A stretch of DNA of 64,000 nt from assembly GCF_048593165.1 (NCBI RefSeq), contig NZ_CP184271.1; one strand, 5' to 3'. Origin of the DNA: Pectobacterium sp013449375 (GTDB taxonomy: Bacteria > Pseudomonadota > Gammaproteobacteria > Enterobacterales > Enterobacteriaceae). This document shows positions 27,085 to 36,051 of the stretch, in pieces (the stretch's first letter is position 1; the number at the start of each line of letters is the position of its first letter). Made by a program: the position numbers and the translations under genes. The notes under the pieces are model-generated. The model was not told the DNA's origin, searched no databases, and saw only the letters and a program-made list of their open reading frames with translations.

Positions 27085-28485
27085 TTAGAAACTGGCGTTC
27101 CGTGGTGTGCGTGGGAAAGGGATCACATCGCGCACATTTTGCACACCGGTAACATAGGCAATCAATCGTTCAAAACCTAAACCGAAACCGGAATGTGGAA
27201 TGGTGCCGTAACGACGTAAATCACGATACCACCAGTAGTCTTCTTTATTCAGTCCCATCTCTTCCAGACGGCTATCCAACTGCGCCAGACGCTCTTCACG
27301 CTGAGAGCCCCCGATGATTTCACCGATGCCCGGTGCCAGAACGTCCATCGCGGCAACGGTTTTACCGTCGTCATTCATACGCATATAGAAAGCTTTGATG
27401 TCTTTCGGGTAGTTTTTAACCACAACCGGTGCTTTGAAGTGCTGCTCCGCCAGATAACGCTCATGTTCGGAGGAGAGGTCAACACCCCAGTAAACCGGGT
27501 TCTCGAACTGTTTTCCGCAGTTCAGCAGGATTTCGACGGCATCGGTGTAATCCACCTGAGCGAAATCGGAGCTGACGAATTTTTCTAGACGGGTGATAGC
27601 TTCTTTATCGACGCGCTCGGCAAAGAACGCCATATCATCGGCACGCTCGTTCAGCACGGCTTGGAAAACATATTTCAGCAGGTTTTCCGCCAGACCCGCA
27701 ATATCATCCAGCGTGGCGAAGGCGACTTCCGGTTCGATCATCCAAAACTCAGCCAGATGGCGGCTAGTGTTGGAGTTTTCCGCGCGGAACGTTGGGCCAA
27801 AGGTGTACACATTGGACAGCGCACAGGCGTAAGTTTCGCCATTCAACTGGCCAGATACGGTCAGGAACGCTTCTTTGCCAAAGAAATCTTCGCTGAAATC
27901 CACTTTGCCTTGTTCAGTACGCGGCAGATTTTCCAGATCGAGGGTAGAAACGCGGAACATTTCACCCGCACCTTCGGTATCGGATGCGGTAATCAGCGGG
28001 GTAGATACCCAGAAGTAGCCGTTCTCATGGAAGAAACGGTGAATGGCCTGTGCCAGCGTATGGCGAACGCGCGCAACGGCACCGATCAGGTTGGTGCGTG
28101 GACGCAAATGCGCTACTTCACGCAGGTATTCGATACTGTGACGCTTTGCCGCCATCGGATAGGTATCGGGATCGTCAACCCAGCCGACGACGTTGACGTG
28201 GGTGGCTTGCAGCTCGAAGCTCTGGCCTTCACCCGGAGAGGCGACGACGTTACCGGTGAGTTCTACGGAGCAACCGGTGGTCAGGCGCAGCACGTCATCC
28301 TGATAATTGGAGAGATTATTATTAACGACAGCCTGTAACGGATTAAAGCAGGAGCCGTCATAAACGGCGATAAAGGAGATACCGGCTTTAGAATCTCTCC
28401 GGGTACGTACCCAGCCGCGCACGGTGACTTCGCTGTCAACGGCGACACGGCCTTGCAGTACATCGACTACAGGCACTACGCTCAT
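27085..28485 (-). CDS. asnS: Asparaginyl-tRNA synthetase
   Basis: A 466-residue class IIb synthetase that charges tRNA-Asn; the length matches E. coli AsnS. An N-terminal OB-fold anticodon-binding domain (about residues 1-105) precedes the catalytic core, in which FRAENSNTSRH and the C-terminal GFGLGFERL (motif 3) are visible. It is a single-gene unit on the minus strand between pncB and ompF, with its own terminator. Confidence 0.98.
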   Translation of the reverse strand: MSVVPVVDVLQGRVAVDSEVTVRGWVRTRRDSKAGISFIAVYDGSCFNPLQAVVNNNLSNYQDDVLRLTTGCSVELTGNVVASPGEGQSFELQATHVNVVGWVDDPDTYPMAAKRHSIEYLREVAHLRPRTNLIGAVARVRHTLAQAIHRFFHENGYFWVSTPLITASDTEGAGEMFRVSTLDLENLPRTEQGKVDFSEDFFGKEAFLTVSGQLNGETYACALSNVYTFGPTFRAENSNTSRHLAEFWMIEPEVAFATLDDIAGLAENLLKYVFQAVLNERADDMAFFAERVDKEAITRLEKFVSSDFAQVDYTDAVEILLNCGKQFENPVYWGVDLSSEHERYLAEQHFKAPVVVKNYPKDIKAFYMRMNDDGKTVAAMDVLAPGIGEIIGGSQREERLAQLDSRLEEMGLNKEDYWWYRDLRRYGTIPHSGFGLGFERLIAYVTGVQNVRDVIPFPRTPRNASF

Positions 28486-28677
28486 AAAATTCTCTCTTTA
28501 ATTAATCGTGTTTAAGAAATATATCGTGGTTAAAACGCCAAATGGCCCAATCCGAGCCATTTGCTATGTTACTTGCGATGCAACAGGACACAAGCAGAAA
28601 TCACCGGAATGGCGCGAAGTTTTCGCGTATCACAGTGAATCTGCTGCAAAGTTGGTCAACCTCTATGGAGGAAAGTC

Positions 28678-29883
28678 TTAACTGGCCTTTTTCACACGGG
28701 GTAAGTCAAACGCTTTGCGTAACTCACACACGAAGTTCTGATCCTGGCAGATGGTTTTACCCGGACTATCGGAGAGCTTTGCCACCGGCTTGCCGTTGCA
28801 TTCCACCAGTTTGATGACGATATTCAGCGGTTTCACGCTGGGGATATCGCATGTCAGGCGCGTGCCGATACCAAACACCAGATTCACACGTTGCCCGAAA
28901 TGACGGTACAGCGTCAGCGCTTTATCCAGATTCAGATTATCGGAGAAGACCAGCGTTTTGCTCATTGGGTCGATATTCAGGCGCTGATAATGTGCAATGG
29001 CTTTCTCTCCCCAATCGATCGGATCGCCGGAATCGTGACGCAGCCCCTGATAGGCTTCGGCGAACGGTAAATCGAAATCGCGCAGGAAGGCGTCCATGGT
29101 GATGCAGTCGGTTAATGCGATGCCTAAATGCGAGGGATATTCATGCAGCCACATTTGCAGTGCGGCGCGCTGGCTGTTTGCCAGCGTTGGGCTGATTTGC
29201 TGATGCGCCTGAAACCACTCGTGCGCCTGCGTACCGACAGGCGTGATATCCAAACGGCGTGCCAGATCGTAATTGCTGGTGCCGATGAGATAAGGGAAGT
29301 CGGCTCGTAGCGTCGTCACAATCGTCTGCTGGACATCGCGAGAGAAACGCCGACGCGTGCCGAAATCCATCAGCTTGAAGCGGCTGAGATCCACATACGC
29401 GCTGTTTTGGCGGAAGCTCTCCAGCGAGGCGGAGAGTCGGGCAAGAGCCTGCTCGGTTGTGACGTCGGGCGAGCGATGCCGATGCACGACTTCACTGATG
29501 ACCGCCAACAGGGGAACTTCCCACAAAATCACTTCACGCCACGGTCCGGTGATGCGGATATCCAGCTTGCCAGCGTTATTCTTGATCGAAACCTGCCGCG
29601 GATTAAAGCGGAAATCCCGCAGCCAGTGCAGGTAATCTGGCTTAAAGAACGGCAGAGAAGAAAGATAGGTAAACTCGTCATCACTTAATGACAAGAAGCG
29701 CATCAGATCGACCTGATGGGCTATTTCGTCGGCGTAAACGCCTAATAACTCATCACCGCGGCAGCGAAATTCAGCCGCAACGTCAACATCATAATAGTGA
29801 TGATACACCGCCTGTTGCATGTGCAGCTTGTAGGCGTCGGTATCCAGCAATGCGTGTAGAATCGGGGAAGTGTGCAAAGTCAT
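28678..29883 (-). CDS. pncB: Nicotinate phosphoribosyltransferase PncB
   Basis: A 401-residue enzyme that joins nicotinate and PRPP to form nicotinate mononucleotide in NAD salvage. Family segments LDTDAYKLHMQQAV, FGTRRRFS, GTSNYDLA and RHDSGDP are all present. Length matches E. coli PncB (400). It is transcribed away from pepN across 223 bases. E. coli pncB is repressed by NadR; no operator was recognised here. Confidence 0.97.
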   Translation of the reverse strand: MTLHTSPILHALLDTDAYKLHMQQAVYHHYYDVDVAAEFRCRGDELLGVYADEIAHQVDLMRFLSLSDDEFTYLSSLPFFKPDYLHWLRDFRFNPRQVSIKNNAGKLDIRITGPWREVILWEVPLLAVISEVVHRHRSPDVTTEQALARLSASLESFRQNSAYVDLSRFKLMDFGTRRRFSRDVQQTIVTTLRADFPYLIGTSNYDLARRLDITPVGTQAHEWFQAHQQISPTLANSQRAALQMWLHEYPSHLGIALTDCITMDAFLRDFDLPFAEAYQGLRHDSGDPIDWGEKAIAHYQRLNIDPMSKTLVFSDNLNLDKALTLYRHFGQRVNLVFGIGTRLTCDIPSVKPLNIVIKLVECNGKPVAKLSDSPGKTICQDQNFVCELRKAFDLPRVKKAS

Positions 29884-30106
29884 AATGCGTTACAGCATCC
29901 TCGTAAGATGCATATCCACCATCGGGACAATCAGCAATGTCCGGTCAGTATACCTTGATTATCCGTTTATTACATTACGACAACATAGCGAGACGTGCGG
30001 GCGCGAACCACGGTACGATGATTATCCTCATTATTTTGTCGTGGTAACATTAAGATAACAGGCTTAGACTTGATCTTTGATGCTTATGACGAGGTGGAAA
30101 CTTTAT

Positions 30107-32722
30107 ATGAATCAACAGCCGCAAATAAAATATCGCCATGACTACCGTGCGCCGGATTACACCATTACCGACATTGCACTGGATTTCGATCTCCATGCCG
30201 AGAAAACGCGCGTAAAAGCCGTGAGTCAGGTGGTGTTGCAAGGGGAGGCTGGCGCGCCGTTGAAGCTGGATGGGGAAGGGCTGGTGCTGATCGGGCTGAG
30301 CGTTGATGGGCAGCCGTGGACGCATTATCAGCAGCAGGACGATGGCCTGATCCTGACGCAACTCCCTGCGCGTTTTACGCTCAGCATCGAAACGGAAATC
30401 AATCCCGCCGCAAACAGCGCGCTGGAAGGGCTGTATCAATCCGGTGAAGCACTGTGTACGCAGTGCGAGGCCGAAGGTTTCCGTCATATTACCTATTATC
30501 TCGACCGGCCGGATGTGCTGGCAAAGTTCACCACGCGCATCACGGCGGATAAAGCCCGCTATCCTTATTTACTCTCTAACGGCAATCGTATCGCTCAAGG
30601 GGAGCTGGAAGGCGGCCGCCACTGGATTGAGTGGCAGGATCCCTTCCCGAAACCGGCTTACCTGTTCGCGCTGGTTGCCGGCGATTTTGATGTCCTTCAG
30701 GATCGTTTCACGACACGTTCTGGCCGCGATGTGGCGCTGGAGCTGTACGTTGACCGTGGCAATCTCGATCGGGCTGGCTGGGCGATGACTTCGTTGAAGA
30801 ATGCGATGAAGTGGGACGAAGAGCGCTTTGGCCTGGAATACGATCTCGATATTTATATGATCGTTGCCGTTGATTTCTTCAACATGGGGGCGATGGAAAA
30901 CAAAGGGCTGAACGTATTTAACTCGAAATACGTGCTGGCCAAGGCAGAAACTGCGACGGATAAAGATTATCTGAACATTGAAGCGGTGATCGGCCATGAA
31001 TATTTCCACAACTGGACGGGTAACCGCGTGACCTGCCGCGATTGGTTCCAGCTTAGCCTGAAAGAAGGGCTGACGGTGTTCCGCGATCAGGAGTTCAGTT
31101 CCGATCTGGGATCGCGTCCGGTGAATCGTATTGATAATGTACGTGTCATGCGCGGCGCGCAGTTTGCCGAAGATGCCAGCCCGATGTCGCATCCGATTCG
31201 TCCCGATCAGGTGATCGAGATGAATAACTTCTACACGCTGACGGTCTATGAAAAGGGATCGGAAGTGATCCGCATGATGCACACCTTATTAGGTGAAGAC
31301 GGTTTCCAGGCAGGTATTCGTCTGTATTTTGAGCGTCATGACGGCAGCGCGGCAACCTGTGATGACTTTGTGCAGGCAATGGAAGACGCCTCCGGTGTCG
31401 ATCTCACGCAGTTCCGCCGTTGGTACAGCCAGTCAGGTACGCCGGTGCTGACCGTGCGTGATGATTACGATCCGCAGACGCAACAATATCTGCTGAGCGT
31501 GAGCCAAATGACGCCCGTCGGTGCCGATAAACAAGCCAAACTGCCGCTGCACATTCCGCTGGATATCGAACTGTACGATCCGCAAGGGCAGGTGATTCCG
31601 TTACAGAAAGACGGCCAACGGCTGGCGTCGGTGCTTAATGTCACTGAATCCGAACAGACGTTCATTTTCGATCAGGTGCCTTGCCGTCCGATTCCTTCTT
31701 TATTACGTGAGTTTTCTGCGCCAGTAAAACTAAACTATGCTTGGAGCGATGAACAACTGACGTTTCTGATGCGTCATGCAAGCAATGCGTTCTCACGGTG
31801 GGATGCAGCACAGAGCCTGTTGGCTAACTATATCCGCTTGAACGTTTCCCGTTATCAGCAGAAGCAGCCGCTTTCCGTGCCGATGCACGTTGTCGATGCT
31901 TTTCGTGGCGTACTGCTGGATGAAAAACTGGATCCGATGCTGGCCTCTCAGATTCTGACATTACCAAGCGAAAATGAGATTGCTGAGCTGTTTGACGTCA
32001 TCGATCCGACGGCGATCGCCGCTGTACGTGAGAGCATGACGCGCACAATAGCGAAAGAGATGGCGGATGAGTGGCTGGCGGTGTATCACGCCAATCAGGC
32101 ACCACAGTATCGCATCGAGCACGCGGATATGGGTAAACGCGCGCTGCGCAACGTCTGCCTGCATTATCTGGCATTCAGTGATGAAGCGCAGGCGAATAAA
32201 CTGGTGCAGGTGCAGTTCTGTCAGGCGGATAACATGACTGATTCGCTGGCGGCGCTGTCGGCGGCGGTTGAGGCACAACTGCCAGTGCGTGATGAATTGC
32301 TGACGCAGTTTGACAACCGCTGGCATCAGGATGGTTTGGTGATGGATAAATGGTTTGTGCTGCAAGCCACTAGCCCGGCCGCCGATGTGCTGACCCGTGT
32401 GCGTGAGTTGTTGCAACACCGTTCATTTAGCCTGAATAACCCTAACCGTCTGCGCTCGCTGGTAGGGGCGTTTGCGGCTGCTAATCCGTCGGCTTTCCAT
32501 GCTGAAGACGGCAGTGGTTATCGCTTCCTGACGGAGATTCTGAGCGATCTGAACACCCGAAATCCGCAGGTTGCGGCTCGCGTGATCGAACCGTTGATCC
32601 GCTTGAAACGCTATGATGCTAAACGGCAGGCGCAAATGCGCCAGGCGTTGGAGCAACTGAAGACGTTGGAAAACCTGTCTGGCGATCTGTTCGAGAAGAT
32701 CAGCAAGGCACTGCAAGACTAA
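30107..32722 (+). CDS. pepN: Aminopeptidase N
   Basis: An 871-residue cytosolic M1-family zinc aminopeptidase that removes N-terminal residues from peptides. The exopeptidase motif GAMEN lies near residues 261-265, and the zinc site is HEYFHNW near 297-303 with the third ligand in LKEGLTVF about 18 residues on. ATG 30107 (NQQPQIKYRHDY) matches the E. coli N-terminus; ATG 30077 would add ten residues and lacks support. A long helical C-terminal domain closes the protein. Confidence 0.98.
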   Translation: MNQQPQIKYRHDYRAPDYTITDIALDFDLHAEKTRVKAVSQVVLQGEAGAPLKLDGEGLVLIGLSVDGQPWTHYQQQDDGLILTQLPARFTLSIETEINPAANSALEGLYQSGEALCTQCEAEGFRHITYYLDRPDVLAKFTTRITADKARYPYLLSNGNRIAQGELEGGRHWIEWQDPFPKPAYLFALVAGDFDVLQDRFTTRSGRDVALELYVDRGNLDRAGWAMTSLKNAMKWDEERFGLEYDLDIYMIVAVDFFNMGAMENKGLNVFNSKYVLAKAETATDKDYLNIEAVIGHEYFHNWTGNRVTCRDWFQLSLKEGLTVFRDQEFSSDLGSRPVNRIDNVRVMRGAQFAEDASPMSHPIRPDQVIEMNNFYTLTVYEKGSEVIRMMHTLLGEDGFQAGIRLYFERHDGSAATCDDFVQAMEDASGVDLTQFRRWYSQSGTPVLTVRDDYDPQTQQYLLSVSQMTPVGADKQAKLPLHIPLDIELYDPQGQVIPLQKDGQRLASVLNVTESEQTFIFDQVPCRPIPSLLREFSAPVKLNYAWSDEQLTFLMRHASNAFSRWDAAQSLLANYIRLNVSRYQQKQPLSVPMHVVDAFRGVLLDEKLDPMLASQILTLPSENEIAELFDVIDPTAIAAVRESMTRTIAKEMADEWLAVYHANQAPQYRIEHADMGKRALRNVCLHYLAFSDEAQANKLVQVQFCQADNMTDSLAALSAAVEAQLPVRDELLTQFDNRWHQDGLVMDKWFVLQATSPAADVLTRVRELLQHRSFSLNNPNRLRSLVGAFAAANPSAFHAEDGSGYRFLTEILSDLNTRNPQVAARVIEPLIRLKRYDAKRQAQMRQALEQLKTLENLSGDLFEKISKALQD

Positions 32723-32743
32723 TCCTGCCACGCTATTAGCACA

Positions 32744-32772
32744 GCCACACGCGGTATCCTGCCGCGTGTGGC
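32744..32772 (+). terminator. Strong hairpin after pepN
   Basis: GCCACACGCGG pairs perfectly with CCGCGTGTGGC around a seven-base loop. The following GATTATTCCC is a poor T-tract, so termination may be partial. Confidence 0.6.
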
Positions 32773-32801
32773 GATTATTCCCGCATCACGATTCCCCGTT
32801 C

Positions 32802-32817
32802 CCGCAAACGTTTTACT
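32802..32817. promoter_or_regulatory. Candidate PurR operator upstream of pyrD
   Basis: CCGCAAACGTTTTACT closely matches the 16-base PurR palindrome (ACGCAAACGTTTNCGT). E. coli pyrD is a PurR target. It lies about 110 bases before the gene and about 55 before the candidate -35. Confidence 0.65.
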
Positions 32818-32871
32818 TTCCGCAAAGATGGAATTACCATCACCGCCCGTGAGTTAAACCGTAATCCACGA

Positions 32872-32900
32872 TTGCTTACTTCCAGCGTAGGCAAGATACC
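32872..32900 (+). promoter_or_regulatory. Candidate sigma-70 promoter of pyrD
   Basis: TTGCTT and GATACC are separated by 17 bases. Transcription would begin about 20 bases before the start codon, giving the short leader typical of pyrD. Confidence 0.5.
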
Positions 32901-32927
32901 TTTGCGATAGGGATCTCAGGAGACAAT

Positions 32928-33938
32928 ATGTTCTATCCCGTTATCAAAAAAGCCCTGTTTCAGCTCGATCCCGAGCGTGCGCATGAGCTGACCTTCCAAC
33001 AATTACGCCGTATTACCAACACGCCTTTTGAATTTCTCGTCCGTCAGTCCGTTCCGACTAAGCCGGTTACCTGCATGGGATTATCTTTTAAAAACCCACT
33101 CGGTCTGGCGGCGGGATTAGATAAAGACGGCGAATGTATTGATGCATTAGGTGCAATGGGATTTGGTTTTATTGAAGTAGGGACGGTAACGCCGCGCCCA
33201 CAATCCGGTAATGATAAGCCGAGATTATTCCGCGTAGTGGAAGCGGAAGGGTTGATCAACCGGATGGGTTTCAATAATAAAGGCGTGGATTATCTGGTTG
33301 AGAATGTAAAGCAAACGCGTTTTGGTGGTGTATTAGGGATCAACATTGGCAAGAATAAAGATACGCCGGTTGAGCAGGGTAAAGACGATTATTTAATCTG
33401 CATGGATAAGGTTTATGCCCACGCGGGCTATATCGCGATCAATATATCGTCACCCAATACGCCGGGGTTACGCAGCCTGCAATATGGTGAAGCGCTGGAC
33501 GATCTTTTGCTGGCAATAAAGAACAAGCAGGCCGAATTAAAAGAGAAACATCAGAAGTATGTCCCTGTGGCGGTAAAGATCGCGCCGGATCTTTCTGAAG
33601 AAGAATTGATCCAAATTGCCGATAGTCTGGTTCGTCATCACATCGATGGTGTGATTGCCACGAATACCACGCTCGATAGAAAACTGATTCAGGGATTAAA
33701 CCACTGCGGGCAGACAGGCGGATTAAGCGGGCGCCCATTGCAGACCAGCAGTACGGAAATTATCCGTCGTTTGTCACAGGAATTAGCGGGACGTTTGCCG
33801 ATTATTGGCGTTGGCGGAATTGATTCTTTGGTTGCCGCACGTGAAAAAATGGCGGCTGGCGCGTCGCTGGTACAGATATATTCAGGCTTTATTTTCCACG
33901 GTCCTCGCCTGATTAAAGATATCGTTACGCATATTTAA
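32928..33938 (+). CDS. pyrD: Dihydroorotate dehydrogenase (quinone)
   Basis: A 336-residue class 2 dihydroorotate dehydrogenase that oxidises dihydroorotate to orotate with FMN and passes electrons to quinone at the inner membrane. An N-terminal amphipathic helix region (residues 1-40) is followed by the TIM barrel. The catalytic serine is in NISSPNTPG near residue 175, and FMN-binding segments GLAAGLDKDGE and GVGGIDS are present. The start is set by CAGGAGAC before ATG 32928. A PurR-like site lies upstream and a hairpin follows. Confidence 0.98.
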   Translation: MFYPVIKKALFQLDPERAHELTFQQLRRITNTPFEFLVRQSVPTKPVTCMGLSFKNPLGLAAGLDKDGECIDALGAMGFGFIEVGTVTPRPQSGNDKPRLFRVVEAEGLINRMGFNNKGVDYLVENVKQTRFGGVLGINIGKNKDTPVEQGKDDYLICMDKVYAHAGYIAINISSPNTPGLRSLQYGEALDDLLLAIKNKQAELKEKHQKYVPVAVKIAPDLSEEELIQIADSLVRHHIDGVIATNTTLDRKLIQGLNHCGQTGGLSGRPLQTSSTEIIRRLSQELAGRLPIIGVGGIDSLVAAREKMAAGASLVQIYSGFIFHGPRLIKDIVTHI

Positions 33939-33959
33939 TCCGACATTCCTTTCATTTTT

Positions 33960-33987
33960 AGCTGGGGGTTTATTTATCCCCCCAGCT
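33960..33987. terminator. Hairpin after pyrD
   Basis: AGCTGGGGG pairs with CCCCCAGCT around a nine-to-ten-base AT loop. The T-run is weak. Confidence 0.65.
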
Positions 33988-34139
33988 AGTCTATATTTTA
34001 TCCGTTTGTGTAAATATTTTATCAACCGATGGCTGATTTTCTTACCGCAGCGTTTATGTCGATAAATACGCAATGAGGTGTAAGAAAACACAATCAGCCA
34101 TTTCTGATATTTCTACGGTGAAGGCGAAGGGTACATAAT

Positions 34140-34727
34140 ATGAAGTTAAAACCTGACGATAACTGGCGCTGGTATTTTGATACTGAACACGATCGCCTGA
34201 TGTTAGATCTGGCTAACGGCATGTTATTTCGTTCTCGTTTTCCCTCTAAAATGTTAACGCCGGATGCTTTCAATGAATGTGCCTTCTGCGTTGATGACGC
34301 CGCGTTATTTTTTACTTATAACGACAAATGCCAGAAAGCGGCACTGCACCGCGACCTTCAAGGCGAATTAGTCTTGAACGCGCTGGTGGCGACCCGATTC
34401 CTCAAACCGTTAATGCCGAAAAGCTGGCACTTCATCCAACAGCCGGATGCCGTAACCCATTCGCCGCAGGCGGGGGATATTGTGCAGGTTCAGCTCACTG
34501 AGACCCATGAAACGGCCTGTTTTCTGGTGGCGGAAGCAGGAGATAAGGCCTGTCTCTGCTTGCTGGCGCAAGAGCAACTGTCATTAAATGGGAAGACGAT
34601 GGGGCTGGGGGATGCCATAAAAATCATGCACGACAGATTAATGCCTGCCGCTGTGCAGAATAGCGCTGAGTGGGAAACCACATTGGGTGAAAGCACATCG
34701 GCATTTGAGTACGCCAAGGTCGTCTAA
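34140..34727 (+). CDS. zapC: Cell division protein ZapC
   Basis: A 195-residue cytoplasmic protein matching E. coli ZapC (180 residues), a non-essential FtsZ-ring stabiliser that promotes lateral bundling of FtsZ filaments. The first 170 residues follow the family; the C-terminal 15 extend beyond the E. coli end. It sits after pyrD as in E. coli and converges on ycbX. Confidence 0.93.
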   Translation: MKLKPDDNWRWYFDTEHDRLMLDLANGMLFRSRFPSKMLTPDAFNECAFCVDDAALFFTYNDKCQKAALHRDLQGELVLNALVATRFLKPLMPKSWHFIQQPDAVTHSPQAGDIVQVQLTETHETACFLVAEAGDKACLCLLAQEQLSLNGKTMGLGDAIKIMHDRLMPAAVQNSAEWETTLGESTSAFEYAKVV

Positions 34728-34736
34728 ACCCTCGGC

Positions 34737-34770
34737 TATACCCGTTATACTTCACACTGTACGTGTGTTC
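34737..34770 (+). repeat. ERIC end fragment
   Basis: TATACCCGTTATACTTCA matches the outer end of the ERICs at 9350 and 20874, with two or three changes. The resemblance fades after about 30 bases, so this is a truncated remnant. Confidence 0.6.
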
Positions 34771-34789
34771 GCTTGTCTTTGGTTACTAC

Positions 34790-34833
34790 AGTACAGAGGT
34801 TATTGCAGTACAGAGGTTATTGCAGTGCAGATG
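34790..34833 (+). repeat. 17-bp tandem repeat
   Basis: AGTACAGAGGTTATTGC occurs twice in perfect tandem (34790-34806, 34807-34823), followed by a partial third copy (AGTGCAGATG). It ends a few bases before the ycbX stop. Confidence 0.85.
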
Positions 34834-34838
34834 TTTTT

Positions 34839-35960
34839 CTATTGCAAATGAAGCTCACTCTGCGGAATGCAGCTACAGGTAAGAATCTCGCCGTTTCCCC
34901 TGATGGCGCTTTGTTTCAGAGCAGAAACCTCCCCGCTGACTAACGTCAATTTACAGCACCCGCACAGTCCTGCACGGCAAGAGTAGGGGACGCGAATGCC
35001 CTGTTGTTCCAACTGCTCCAGCAAAATCTGCTGATTGTTCCCTTGTAATACTTTTCCCTGATAGTGAAGGGTGACAGCCTGTTCACTTTTTTCGGGAACC
35101 GCAAGGCTTTCGACCACCTGACTTGAACCGTAAGGACGTGGCGGCTTGGTGGCTAAGACTTCTAGCGTGTCGCCTACGCGAATGATGCCCGTATTTCGAG
35201 CGACCAGGTTTTGCCCGAAATCAACGTCACCGTTTTCCGCAGTACGGAACGATTGCAGCGTTGTCAGCGGTTCTCCTGATGGGTGCTTCCGGCCACGTTC
35301 GATGCTGACGGTGGTGAAAATACAGCGGCTACAGGGTTTGACGACGTCAAAAATAACCTCGCCAATACGAATGGTCTTCCAGCTATCTTCGGCAAAGGCG
35401 TCCGCGCCTGTCACCACCAGATTGGGGCGAAATTGCTCGATTTTAATACCGGCAGGGCAACGTTGGCGTAACGCCTGAAATGAGGCGTCATTAATTAACA
35501 GAAACGGATAGCCGTCAGCGAATGCCAAAGGTACTCCTGGATGATGCTTAACCCGTCGCGACGGTTCATTGCCCACCCAGCGCAGTTGGACGGCGCGCTG
35601 AAAATAGTGGCTTAACCAAGCATTGATGGAATCAGGCGCGACGAGTGCCGTAAAGTGCGTTCCCCACACCTCTGTCGGCTGCGGTGCGGCGGTGAAGTCG
35701 GCAAAACGTATCGTGGCGGTTTGGCCGTCCGGCGCGGCAATAAACAGCCCATCCGGCAGCAGCGCCGGCGTAAACAACACCATTTGTGGATACTGGCGAG
35801 CGGTAATAAATGTTCCATCAAGTTCGGTAATCATGAAGGCACGATCGTTCGCCAAACCGCTGACAGACGCCATCGCGTGGGACAGCTGTAGCCCCCGCAT
35901 CGATTTTACCGGATGAATATAAAGCCGCGTTACGCCAATCACTGAGCTGTTCCTCGCCAA
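34839..35960 (-). CDS. ycbX: YcbX, MOSC and ferredoxin-domain molybdoenzyme
   Basis: A 373-residue protein with an N-terminal MOSC beta-barrel domain (about residues 8-110), a MOSC molybdenum-cofactor domain with CSRCIFTTV near residue 211, and a C-terminal 2Fe-2S ferredoxin domain with CRAGLCGCC and CSC. In E. coli YcbX reduces N-hydroxylated bases such as 6-hydroxylaminopurine, with CysJ as electron donor. The start is GTG or ATG near 35960, and the gene is divergent from rlmL with fewer than 100 bases between. Confidence 0.95.
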   Translation of the reverse strand: MARNSSVIGVTRLYIHPVKSMRGLQLSHAMASVSGLANDRAFMITELDGTFITARQYPQMVLFTPALLPDGLFIAAPDGQTATIRFADFTAAPQPTEVWGTHFTALVAPDSINAWLSHYFQRAVQLRWVGNEPSRRVKHHPGVPLAFADGYPFLLINDASFQALRQRCPAGIKIEQFRPNLVVTGADAFAEDSWKTIRIGEVIFDVVKPCSRCIFTTVSIERGRKHPSGEPLTTLQSFRTAENGDVDFGQNLVARNTGIIRVGDTLEVLATKPPRPYGSSQVVESLAVPEKSEQAVTLHYQGKVLQGNNQQILLEQLEQQGIRVPYSCRAGLCGCCKLTLVSGEVSALKQSAIRGNGEILTCSCIPQSELHLQ

Positions 35961-36051
35961 AGTAAAACGGCAACTTTATGACAAGCGTCGCGGATTAGCT
36001 ATAATGCGCCTCAATTTCTTTTATGAATCTATTTTTGGTGATAGTGACGAC

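Noticed and set aside
30569..31282. A 237-codon minus-strand frame inside pepN, and similar long shadows inside mukB, cmoM and asnS
   Set aside because: They lie antisense to well-conserved genes and mirror their codon structure; no ribosome sites or homology.
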